Shown here: piece by piece, positions 56,726 through 64,000 of the stretch | Layout: every line of letters starts with the position of its first letter | How positions within the stretch are numbered: position 1 is the stretch's first letter | Origin: an uncultured Psychrobacter sp. | Lineage (GTDB): Bacteria > Pseudomonadota > Gammaproteobacteria > Pseudomonadales > Moraxellaceae | Direction: 5' to 3' | Assembly: GCF_947495825.1 (NCBI RefSeq) | Contig: NZ_CANMAH010000010.1 | Span: forward strand, 1 to 64,000 | DNA: 64,000 bases | The notes under the pieces: generated by a model | Databases searched by the model: none | What the model was told of the DNA's origin: nothing | What the model saw: the letters and a program-made list of their open reading frames with translations, nothing else | Program-made: the position numbers and the translations under genes

Positions 56726-57778
56726 TTATAACCCTACCATCTTGGTGATGATTGCATAATGGTCTTCAAACATCATGGTGGCATCAAGCTCAGCGAGTGG
56801 TAGCCAAAAAGCGTGCGCAGCATCGTCGCCACCTTTGACTTTTGGCAGGCCTTTTGGATCGTTTTTTAGTTGAAAGTAAAAGGCTTGGGTAAGCGTGCGT
56901 CCGCGTGCGGAGCGGTAGGGGTCATCAAAAGTATGCTGACTGTGGCAGGAGCCGCGCAATACAGGCTCAGGGACTTTTAAGCGAGTTTCTTCACGTAGCT
57001 CACGAATGCAGGCGTCAAACAAGGTCTCTTTTGGATTAAGAAATCCGCCTGGCAGCGCCCAAAGTCCTCGTCCCGGCATGCTACGCCGCTCTACCAACAG
57101 TATGTGTCCTGACTGTACGACCAAGGCGTCAGCGGTCATAAATGTCGGTGGGTAAGGTGCAGACTCCCACTGTTTTTTATACTTATCAATAAAGCCCGCC
57201 TCCTCATGTAGCTGCTGATAGTGGCTCGTCTTTTTAAATTCGTTTAAGACTTTGCGAGTAGACTCAGGCGTGCGCTCAGGGGTAGGTGTTGCACCCATCA
57301 GGTAGCTATCGCGGATTGGGGTGGCAGACAAGTTATGATAATTTGGGACAGAAACCGACGCCCAGTTCGGAAACAACGATAAGTAATAAGAAGAGCTGTC
57401 TTTGGAGTGACCGATAAGACCAATATCAGCGTTTAGATCACCCGTGACAGATTTGACGCCTGCTTGCACATATTGTAGCCAGCGCGTGTCGTTATAGAGT
57501 GCATCATCTAAGCCCACACAATGTATACGGGCTGCTTCATCCGCAGAATAAGCGCCTTGAATCATAGCCGCACGCTCAGCGACGCTAAACGGATTGCGCA
57601 AGCTACGTGGCAAGTTGGCCGAACCGATCAACATAATCACTTCATCAGCTCGTTTTAAGGCTTCATCGATGACGGCTTTATGCCCACGGTGGAACGGCTG
57701 AAAGCGGCCAATAAATACCAGATAGCGGTAATGTTTGCTATCTTGCTGATCTAAATGTTGCTCTGATAAATCACTCAT
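56726..57778 (-). CDS. nadM: bifunctional NMN adenylyltransferase / Nudix hydrolase
   Basis: The N-terminal half is an archaeal-type NMN adenylyltransferase: FIGRFQPFHRGHKAVIDEAL (about 22-41, the nucleotidyltransferase HxGH) and NLSATPIRDSYL. The C-terminal half (about 195-345) is a Nudix domain with GRGLWALPGGFLNPKETLFDACIRELREETRL matching the Nudix box. Thus it can make NAD from NMN, and the Nudix part may hydrolyse ADP-ribose-like compounds, as in the Synechocystis homologue. I start at ATG 57778 with AGGAAG nine bases upstream. nadV lies downstream on the same strand. Confidence 0.95.
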   Translation of the reverse strand: MSDLSEQHLDQQDSKHYRYLVFIGRFQPFHRGHKAVIDEALKRADEVIMLIGSANLPRSLRNPFSVAERAAMIQGAYSADEAARIHCVGLDDALYNDTRWLQYVQAGVKSVTGDLNADIGLIGHSKDSSSYYLSLFPNWASVSVPNYHNLSATPIRDSYLMGATPTPERTPESTRKVLNEFKKTSHYQQLHEEAGFIDKYKKQWESAPYPPTFMTADALVVQSGHILLVERRSMPGRGLWALPGGFLNPKETLFDACIRELREETRLKVPEPVLRGSCHSQHTFDDPYRSARGRTLTQAFYFQLKNDPKGLPKVKGGDDAAHAFWLPLAELDATMMFEDHYAIITKMVGL

Positions 57779-57936
57779 AGACACCGACTTCCTACTACTT
57801 ATTTTTTTTGATTGAAAACAATTTAATGATGCCAATACTGACACAGCATAGGAGTTGCTGACAAGTATAAAGATGTTTAAGGACGAGTGATGAGCGATTT
57901 TAGCGTAGCCATATTATTATTTTGCAATGACAAAAG

Positions 57937-57970
57937 AAAAGCCCTTCTAAAAGATTAGAAGGGCTTTTTT
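57937..57970. terminator. bidirectional terminator between gst and nadM
   Basis: A perfect 14-bp stem (57937-57950 with 57955-57968) has an AAGA loop. On the minus strand it ends the GST transcript, separating it from nadM. Confidence 0.88.
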
Positions 57971-57992
57971 AAAAGTTAATAGCTACAAAAAA

Positions 57993-58622
57993 CTATAGCG
58001 AGCCGATTTTCTCTAAGCCTTGCTGTTCGATCACCGCTGTTAACCCATCATCTGCTTCGATACGTTTAACAAAGTCGTCAAGGTTTTTATAATCAGACAT
58101 ATCAATGTCAAACTTTTTCGCCCATGTCAAAGTCACATACAAATAAATATCAGCAGTACTCTTAGTGCCAGTCAGATAATCTCGTTTACCAAGTTGCTCA
58201 TTGGGCAGTCTTAGCAGATGAGCAATGTTCTCTTTTGCTTTGGCTTTTAGCTTCTCTTGTGCTGACTCATCTTCGATGAAACCATCAGGCCCAAACAGTG
58301 GGGCAAATGCTTTGTGTAGATCAGCATTCAAAAACCCTAACCAATGCATAATCTGCGCTTGGTCAGCAGGCGACTCGTTTTTACCGAAAATATCGGCATC
58401 AGGATATGTGGCATCAATATAGGCTTGGGTAGCGATGTTTTGAGTAACGATTGTCTCGCCATCAACGATCGAAGGGACCACACCTTGTGGATTGATACGC
58501 AAATATTCTTCTGATTTGACTGAATCATGATCTAATATTTCAAGATCGTAATCAGCATCTGTCCATTCAAGCGCTGTATGTGGAACCACTGCACAGGTAC
58601 CTGGGATCACATATAACTTCAT
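57993..58622 (-). CDS. glutathione S-transferase family protein
   Basis: The 209-residue protein has an N-terminal thioredoxin-like domain (MKLYVIPGTCAVVPHTALEW, with Cys10, and NPQGVVPSIVDGETIVTQNIATQAYI, about 44-69) and a C-terminal helical domain (about 90-200, with LTGTKSTADIYLYVTL as the N-capping region). This is the beta-class GST plan of proteobacteria. AAGGAG precedes the ATG. It conjugates or reduces electrophiles with glutathione by family inference. Confidence 0.9.
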   Translation of the reverse strand: MKLYVIPGTCAVVPHTALEWTDADYDLEILDHDSVKSEEYLRINPQGVVPSIVDGETIVTQNIATQAYIDATYPDADIFGKNESPADQAQIMHWLGFLNADLHKAFAPLFGPDGFIEDESAQEKLKAKAKENIAHLLRLPNEQLGKRDYLTGTKSTADIYLYVTLTWAKKFDIDMSDYKNLDDFVKRIEADDGLTAVIEQQGLEKIGSL

Positions 58623-58766
58623 AAAATACTCCTTTATGTATTTCTTTATAATTGTTTATCTATATCGTCTTATTAATAAAATAAGATTAATCAATCATAT
58701 AGGCTTATTCAGTTATCTTATGTGAAGTTAATTTGATTAGATGTAATAGGGGCAACAAATAAACAA

Positions 58767-59774
58767 TTACTTCGCATGCTTCTCAATCCATGCGACAACC
58801 GTGGGCCATATCTCTTTGGCAGCATTGCGGCTAATCATAATGCGGCTATGTGTATAATCGTCTAAATCCCCATGGCTGATTGAGTATTCACGAAACACGT
58901 TAGTAGGACTGTTAAAAGCATCAAAAAACAATTTACAGCCGCCAGTTGGTGAAATAAATTTATCGCCTCTAGCACTAATAGCATAAATCGGTGTGGTAAT
59001 CATTGGCATATAATGACGATAATCAAAGCTGTCATCAGCATTTGTCACTTCATTCTCAGTACCTTTATTCACAGTACTTTTATCAATAATGTTTTTTGCA
59101 AACACATCTTGTTGAATATTACTTTGTTTAATAAAGCTGCTGTTAAAGTTCTTTTGTAGGTTCCAATCAAACCATTGATTCATCGTATAATAACTTTCGT
59201 TAACAGGACCCATTTTGAGCGTTTTTGCAGGGATGTAACCAAACAGCCGTGTGAATAATTTGGCTGCTAATATTTTGAGGTGGTTTTTAACATTCACGAC
59301 CGCCCCGAACGCTTGGCAGGCAAACATAGTGATACTATTGATTTTATCAATATAGCGTGGATGTTGGATTAAAAACATGGTTAAGCCCACGCCGCCACCG
59401 CTATGAGTGACGCAGTGCAAGTTATCCAATGCCAATTCATCAAATAAATAATCAAAAGTCGCTTCAAAATCATAAGTCGCGACGGTTTCAAAGTTAAATT
59501 TATTTTTTGGTATCGAGCTATGTCCATGTCCGCGCCATTCCATAATGTAGCAGTGATGACCAAGACCAGCTAGATACTCAGCAATTTTTAGGCAGGTGTG
59601 TTTGTCTGAAAACGTACCATGGGTCAGCAATATATTTTGTGCTTTAGCTACAGCGTGGGCAGTGGCAATATTGCCATTAGTCGCATTGTTGTCCTTTACA
59701 CTATCGATAACTTGCCAAACTGCAATTTGCTCACCGTCTTTAGTCGTCACTAAATGTAGCGTTTGTGTCATCAT
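58767..59774 (-). CDS. alpha/beta hydrolase, lipase-like
   Basis: The protein shows an alpha/beta hydrolase fold: LLTHGTFSDKHTCLKIAEYLAGLGH oxyanion segment, YIMEWRGHGHSS, nucleophile Ser in THSGGGVGLTMFL, Asp in YAISARGDKFI and His in ISHGDLDDYTHSR. The lid region (about 165-235) is rich in aromatic residues and Lys, as in lipases acting on water-insoluble esters. I place the start at ATG 59774, in front of the conserved MTQTLHLVTTKDGEQIAVW; ATG 59804 lacks a ribosome site. The exact substrate is unknown. Confidence 0.82.
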   Translation of the reverse strand: MMTQTLHLVTTKDGEQIAVWQVIDSVKDNNATNGNIATAHAVAKAQNILLTHGTFSDKHTCLKIAEYLAGLGHHCYIMEWRGHGHSSIPKNKFNFETVATYDFEATFDYLFDELALDNLHCVTHSGGGVGLTMFLIQHPRYIDKINSITMFACQAFGAVVNVKNHLKILAAKLFTRLFGYIPAKTLKMGPVNESYYTMNQWFDWNLQKNFNSSFIKQSNIQQDVFAKNIIDKSTVNKGTENEVTNADDSFDYRHYMPMITTPIYAISARGDKFISPTGGCKLFFDAFNSPTNVFREYSISHGDLDDYTHSRIMISRNAAKEIWPTVVAWIEKHAK

Positions 59775-60306
59775 AAAGTTGTTCTCATTCAAATCTTTTG
59801 GCATAGATGCTACATAGGTACTAATAAACAGGCACTAAGGACTCTTAAAAGATATAACTAATAAGTAAACATCGTTGAGATAGTTTAATAAAGTATCAAA
59901 AATTGGAATCTTGCGCTTATTAGGGTTTTGCGTATTTTATTTTGTATATCATAAGAAGCTACCAACGCTTGATAATTAACAGCACAGTCTTAATATAGGC
60001 TATAACGCATACTATATTTTTTTGTATTATCACTAAGGCTTAACGACGTCTAGTTTTTAAATTCGATTATTCAAAAAACCAATCGCAACCATTTGTGACG
60101 GTCATAGTTAAATCATAGTGGCGCAGTCGGAATTATCATCTGAATGCGCTATAATAGTCGTTATAACTTTATTAAAACTGTAGTCAAACCAAGCTCATAC
60201 AACGATACACTGCAGTGTTTAATAATCCACCTATTTTATTTATAAAATTCACGACACAGCAACTATGACAGACATAGCATTTGTGTCATAACGCATAGGA
60301 AACCTT
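59775..60306. other. divergent intergenic region before nfuA
   Basis: Roughly 530 AT-rich bases contain no gene. A TATAAT (in the GCGCTATAATAG segment near 60150) is a candidate nfuA -10 without a convincing -35. I looked for an IscR site and did not find one. Confidence 0.4.
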
Positions 60307-60990
60307 ATGAGTGAGCACAACCAAACTGCTGGTCAATTAGATCAGTCTACAGACTTTGAGTCAGCATTAGACACTGAACAAGCTGAGATTAAGAGCAATA
60401 TTACGATTACCGAGTCAGCGCAAGGGTATTTGGCTGAGCTGCTTTCAAAGCAAGATACTGATGGCATCGGTGTACGTATATTCGTTGAGCATCCGGGTAC
60501 ACCGCGGGCAGAATGCTGTATGGCATACAATCAGCCAGGCGAAGAAGACAGCGCTGATTTGCGGTTCGATTACGAAGATTTTTCGGCCTTTATTGAAGGG
60601 GCATCAGTTCCTTATCTAGAGGATGCGGTCATCGATTATAATAAAGATCGTTTTGGCGGTCAGCTAACCTTCCGTGCGCCAAACTCAAAAGTGCCAAAAG
60701 TCGGTGCTGATGCCAGTGTTGAAGAGCGCATCAACTATATTTTGCAATCAGAGATAAACCCAGGCCTTGCTGCACATGGTGGTATGGTAGATCTGCTAGA
60801 GCTAATCGAAGAAGATGGCGTTGGCTTAACTGCAGTCCTAAAATTTGGTGGGGGTTGTCAAGGTTGTTCGGCCGTCGATATGACTTTGCGCCAAGGGGTT
60901 GAAGTACAGCTTAAGCAGCAAATACCAGAGCTGACTCAAGTAGTCGATGAGACAGACCATACTCATACTGAAAACGCCTACTACAAATAA
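60307..60990 (+). CDS. nfuA: Fe/S biogenesis protein NfuA
   Basis: NfuA carries 4Fe-4S clusters to client proteins, especially under oxidative stress or iron limitation. The N-terminal degenerate A-type domain (about 35-130) retains [19 protein letters not shown], and the C-terminal Nfu domain (about 140-220) has the cluster ligands in [20 protein letters not shown] 30-residue N-terminal extension precedes the core. AGGAAA lies upstream of the ATG. It could mature clients such as the 4Fe-4S site of ETF-QO, an inference from general role only. Confidence 0.95.
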   Translation: MSEHNQTAGQLDQSTDFESALDTEQAEIKSNITITESAQGYLAELLSKQDTDGIGVRIFVEHPGTPRAECCMAYNQPGEEDSADLRFDYEDFSAFIEGASVPYLEDAVIDYNKDRFGGQLTFRAPNSKVPKVGADASVEERINYILQSEINPGLAAHGGMVDLLELIEEDGVGLTAVLKFGGGCQGCSAVDMTLRQGVEVQLKQQIPELTQVVDETDHTHTENAYYK

Positions 60991-61125
60991 GAGCAGTGCT
61001 GGCAATAAACGTGGTGCTGACAATGCTTCATAATCGTTAAAACAGCATGTATAAAGCATGTTGATTATATTACTTATGAATATTTGTCGTTAAACACTGA
61101 ATAAATGGCTATTCTTTTAATAAAG

Positions 61126-61156
61126 AAGCTGGGTTATGATGAACTCAGCTTTTTTT
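61126..61156 (+). terminator. terminator between nfuA and metY
   Basis: A 10-bp stem (61126-61135 with 61142-61151, one G-U pair) and a 6-base loop are followed by T residues. It lies 135 bases after nfuA and 80 before the metY ATG. Confidence 0.75.
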
Positions 61157-61236
61157 ATTGCTATGATTTGATAAATAGCTTGTTTAAAGATGATTTTTTA
61201 TTCAATACGTTTTCAATTAATACTAAGGAGTATGTG

Positions 61237-62565
61237 ATGAGTGATGGACAACCAGAGAATAATACCGACAACACCCTAAAGAATACCGCGCACTTAGAGA
61301 CGCTTGCCATTCATGCTGGTTATACTGTTGAGCCAACGACCAAGTCAGTGGCAGTGCCTATTTATCATACCAGCTCCTATGCTTTTGATAATACGCAGCA
61401 CGGGGCAGATTTATTTGACCTTAAGGTTGCAGGGAATATCTACACCCGTATTATGAATCCGACCAATGCGGTACTAGAGGAGCGCGTAGCAGCGCTTGAA
61501 GGCGGTATTGGCGCACTTGCGGTTGCCTCTGGTATGGCTGCCATCACTTATGCCATTCAAACCATCTGCGAGGCGGGCGACAATATCGTTGCAGTATCGA
61601 CCCTATATGGTGGGACTTATAATCTGTTCGCTCATGCGTTACCGCGCCAAGGTATCGAAGTTCGCTTCTTTGACCACAAAGACCCTGAGGCTATCCATCA
61701 TTTGATCGATGACAAAACCAAGATGGTCTTTGCTGAGAGTATCGGTAATCCGCTGGGCAATATCATCGATATTCAAGCGGTCAGTGATATCGCCCACGAG
61801 TATGGTGTGCCAGTGGTGATTGATAATACCGTGGCGACGCCAGCACTCTGCCGTCCGTTTGAGTTCGGTGCTGATATCGTGATTCATTCATTGACCAAAT
61901 ATATGAGCGGTACAGGTACTTCAATTGGCGGCGCTATCGTTGATGGTGGGAGCTTCGCTTGGGGCGATTACCCTGAGCGCTTTCCATTATTAAACACACC
62001 AGATGACAGTTACCACGGTGTAAACTTTGTAAAAGATGTGGGCGCAGCAGCTTTTATAGCTCGTGCTCGCGTTGCACCGCTACGCAATACTGGTGCAGCC
62101 TTAAGTCCCCTCAATGCTTTTAGTATCTTGCAAGGTATGGAGACGTTAAGTTTACGTATGGAGCGTCACGTACAAAATGCACAAGCCGTTGCTGAGTATC
62201 TGCGTGACCATGATGAGGTTGCTTGGGTGAAATATGCAGGCTTGCCTGAGCATCCTGAGCATAAGCTTGCTAAAAAGTATATGAAAGGCACACCATCTGC
62301 TATTTTAACCTTTGGAGTAAAAGGGGGTCTTGAAGCAGGGGCACGCTTTATTGATGCGTTACAGCTGATTACGCGCTTGGTCAATATCGGTGATGCGAAG
62401 TCTTTAGCCTGTCACCCAGCGACGACGACGCACCGCCAATTAAATGGTCAAGAGCTGGAGCAAGCGGGCGTTAGCGATGATATGGTACGTTTGTCTATCG
62501 GTATCGAACACATTGAGGATATAAAAGCAGATTTGGCTCAGGCATTAGCGTCAGCTTCTGTTTAA
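61237..62565 (+). CDS. metY: O-acetylhomoserine sulfhydrylase
   Basis: MetY forms homocysteine from O-acetylhomoserine and sulfide with PLP, a direct sulfhydrylation route to methionine. The Cys/Met PLP family segments are clear: IYHTSSYAFDNTQHGADLFDLKVAGNIYTRI-like start (about 45-75), ASGMAAITYAI, GGTYNLF, the PLP lysine in HSLTKYMSGTGTSIGG (about 217-232) and SRLGDAKSL-like NIGDAKSLACHPATTTHRQL. I start at ATG 61237 with AAGGAG six bases upstream, giving 442 residues, typical of MetY rather than MetZ or MetB (about 390-400). The protein is cytosolic. Confidence 0.95.
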   Translation: MSDGQPENNTDNTLKNTAHLETLAIHAGYTVEPTTKSVAVPIYHTSSYAFDNTQHGADLFDLKVAGNIYTRIMNPTNAVLEERVAALEGGIGALAVASGMAAITYAIQTICEAGDNIVAVSTLYGGTYNLFAHALPRQGIEVRFFDHKDPEAIHHLIDDKTKMVFAESIGNPLGNIIDIQAVSDIAHEYGVPVVIDNTVATPALCRPFEFGADIVIHSLTKYMSGTGTSIGGAIVDGGSFAWGDYPERFPLLNTPDDSYHGVNFVKDVGAAAFIARARVAPLRNTGAALSPLNAFSILQGMETLSLRMERHVQNAQAVAEYLRDHDEVAWVKYAGLPEHPEHKLAKKYMKGTPSAILTFGVKGGLEAGARFIDALQLITRLVNIGDAKSLACHPATTTHRQLNGQELEQAGVSDDMVRLSIGIEHIEDIKADLAQALASASV

Positions 62566-62581
62566 AGACAGTTTGCCACCC

Positions 62582-62615
62582 AAAAAGCCCATATCATGAT
62601 GATATGGGCTTTTTT
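62582..62615. terminator. bidirectional terminator between metY and adenosine kinase gene
   Basis: A palindromic 11-bp stem (GCCCATATCAT, 62587-62597 with 62599-62609) is flanked by five A and six T. Confidence 0.85.
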
Positions 62616-62669
62616 ATTGATCTAACGGTATGGGTTCTATAGTGGACTAACAATGTCAAAAACGCTTAT

Positions 62670-63692
62670 CTAGGCGACCAGCACTCGGCAAGCAATGTCT
62701 TTGTAGTCTTGAGAGTCGAGTCGCGGACCAAACTGTTGAATGACTTGACTGGCGACTTCGCTGGCAAGACGACCACATTCTGGCAAGCTATATTGCTGTG
62801 ATAGAGCGTATAAAAATGCACCTGCATAGTTGTCGCCCGCGCCATTTGTATCGATTACATTGGCGACTTTGGGCGTCGGTATTTCATGAATAGTAATGTC
62901 ACTGGTGTTTTCTTCAGACTTATGAGCGATGATTGCACCGTTAGCGCCATCAGTGACCACAGCAGTCTGACAGTATTCAAGCAGTGCACGTGCTGAGGCT
63001 TTGAGTTGTTTTTTTCCAGTAAACAGTCGGGCTTCTTCACTATTACAGAAAATCACGGCAACTTTATTACCCAGCATATTAAGTAAACCTTCTTTTGCAA
63101 ACTTTACTACCGCTGGATCGGCAAAGCTAACCGCAATTTTGGCATTATGAATCCCTGCTTGTTGGCGGAGCTGGGTCATAGCTGGTTGAATGCTCTCAGA
63201 CATTGCCAAGTAGCCTTCGAAATATAGCCAGTCTGATTGTGTTAACGCTTCAAAGTCAATATTGTCAGCAGTGATATCACTGGATGTACCAAGGTAGGTT
63301 TGCATCGTACGCTCACCGTCATGGGTGACAGCGACCACACAAGAGCCGGTCACACCGCCTTCATGTATCGACTTGGCTGAGGTGGCAACGCCTGCTTGAT
63401 TTAAGTCTTTTAAATAAAATGTGCCTTGTGCATCATCACCTATACGGCAAGCATAAAAGGGTTTACCGCCTAGGCTTGCGAAAGTAAACATAGCGTTTGC
63501 AGCCGAGCCACCACCTGCTTGCTTTGATAGCTTGATGTTCGCCAGTTTCAAAAATGCCAACACTTGCTGCTGTTCATCAAGACCTGCTAGAGTCATATTG
63601 CCTTTGGTTAATTCGGTTTCTTCTAGTGCAGCATCGCTAAGCACAAACTCATAGTCAACCAAGGCATTACCTACCGCCATCACATCATACAT
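62670..63692 (-). CDS. PfkB-family sugar/nucleoside kinase, adenosine kinase-like
   Basis: The 340-residue protein is a ribokinase-superfamily kinase. Seen are VMAVGNALVDYEF at the start, KQAGGGSAANAMFTFASLGG (about 57-76), and the catalytic/anion-hole segment VIDTNGAGDNYAGAFLYALSQ (about 282-302) with the base Asp. The adenosine kinase-like subgroup is suggested by GNALVD and the overall length; members phosphorylate adenosine, inosine-like nucleosides or sugars. GGGAGAG precedes the ATG. Substrate is not proven. Confidence 0.88.
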   Translation of the reverse strand: MYDVMAVGNALVDYEFVLSDAALEETELTKGNMTLAGLDEQQQVLAFLKLANIKLSKQAGGGSAANAMFTFASLGGKPFYACRIGDDAQGTFYLKDLNQAGVATSAKSIHEGGVTGSCVVAVTHDGERTMQTYLGTSSDITADNIDFEALTQSDWLYFEGYLAMSESIQPAMTQLRQQAGIHNAKIAVSFADPAVVKFAKEGLLNMLGNKVAVIFCNSEEARLFTGKKQLKASARALLEYCQTAVVTDGANGAIIAHKSEENTSDITIHEIPTPKVANVIDTNGAGDNYAGAFLYALSQQYSLPECGRLASEVASQVIQQFGPRLDSQDYKDIACRVLVA

Positions 63693-63744
63693 GTATTATC
63701 TCTCCCTCTTTAATATTAAAATAAAATAGCGTTTCAATCGATTG

Positions 63745-64000
63745 CTAAGCTTGCAGCTCAAGAAGACGCTGATATAAGGCGTTCTTTTTGACACCCGTAA
63801 TATCAGCAGCCAAAGACGCTGCTTTTTTGACGGACATATCCTCTAATAAACGCTGCAATAATTTGTCATGATCACTGATATCATTATCCTGCGCTACGCT
63901 AACCCCCGCGACGACCACAACCATCTCGCCACGTCGCTGATTGTCATCGGCTTTAACGAAATCAATAAGATCTCCAAGGGTCGTTTTATATACGGTCTCA
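63745..64000 (-). CDS. rsmI: 16S rRNA cytidine-1402 2'-O-methyltransferase, C-terminal part
   Basis: The window cuts the gene: 85 residues remain, running leftward to TAG at 63745-63747. The sequence matches the RsmI C terminus: ETVYKTTLGDL (where the SAM-methylase domain ends), RGEMVVVVAG and the helical tail with LLEDMSVKKAASLAADITG and NALYQRLLEL. RsmI methylates C1402 in the decoding centre of 16S rRNA together with RsmH. The start lies outside the window. Confidence 0.9.
   Translation of the reverse strand, partial: ETVYKTTLGDLIDFVKADDNQRRGEMVVVVAGVSVAQDNDISDHDKLLQRLLEDMSVKKAASLAADITGVKKNALYQRLLELQA

Overview
The window looks like ordinary, gene-dense chromosome from a gammaproteobacterium of the Moraxellaceae, most likely Psychrobacter. 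This rests on moderately AT-rich DNA, the gene pairs fadB-fadA, tig/clpP/clpX, cmoA-cmoB, argS-SPOR and phoB-phoR, a DUF4212/VC_2705-type symporter pair, and the general protein style. The genus is an inference from gene content, not from a database search. I see about 60 genes on both strands, many simple hairpin/T-tract terminators, and no tRNA, rRNA, CRISPR array, prophage or insertion sequence.

Layout. 0.3-3.2 kb: a TRAP transporter (dctP-dctQ-dctM) with a lipoprotein binding subunit; dctQM has a base composition unlike dctP. 3.5-5.7 kb: a 5'-nucleotidase, a rhomboid protease and an unknown membrane protein. 5.8-10.7 kb: a sodium/solute symporter with its small DUF4212 partner, a 1.2 kb gene-free stretch, and a sodium:alanine/glycine-type symporter preceded by a chain of inverted repeats. 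10.8-12.7 kb: electron-transfer flavoprotein:ubiquinone oxidoreductase with a 90-residue acidic extension. 13-20.7 kb: DUF1285, murI, a DUF4062-like protein, a small acidic orphan, an MltB-type lytic transglycosylase, DUF1499, thiopurine methyltransferase and msrA. 21-28.2 kb: cmoA-cmoB (tRNA wobble uridine), DUF2788, argS plus a SPOR protein, an orphan PTS-type membrane subunit and a small lipoprotein. 28.3-34.7 kb: an SDR enzyme, clpX, clpP, tig and the XTP/dITP pyrophosphatase. 35-38 kb: sodB, a DUF72 protein and ispA. 38.4-43.5 kb: fadB-fadA beta-oxidation, an isochorismatase-like hydrolase and DUF1287. 43.6-48.5 kb: psd, dtd, phoB-phoR behind a clear Pho box, an M23 peptidase and a 3'-5' exonuclease. 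48.6-52.4 kb: an alpha/beta hydrolase, a LOG-family nucleosidase and an FAD oxidoreductase. 53-54.1 kb: a COG4315-type lipoprotein and ribosomal protein L31 type B. 54.3-58.6 kb: a nicotinamide salvage cluster (NadM-Nudix, NadV, SGNH hydrolase) and a GST. 58.8-64 kb: an alpha/beta hydrolase, nfuA, metY, an adenosine-kinase-like PfkB kinase and the 3' part of rsmI.

How the parts work together. The clearest functional units are: TRAP uptake; trigger factor with ClpXP proteostasis; cmo5U tRNA modification; beta-oxidation FadBA, whose electrons could pass through ETF-QO to ubiquinone; PhoBR phosphate sensing with apparent autoregulation; and two-step conversion of nicotinamide to NAD by NadV and NadM-Nudix.

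I did not find a convincing new multi-gene system. The signals most worth following are the structured leader of the alanine/glycine-type symporter, the opposite strand skew of the two halves of the dctQM block, a terminator that needs a transcript in front of argS, tandem and inverted repeats between ispA and fadB, and a PhoR without membrane segments.
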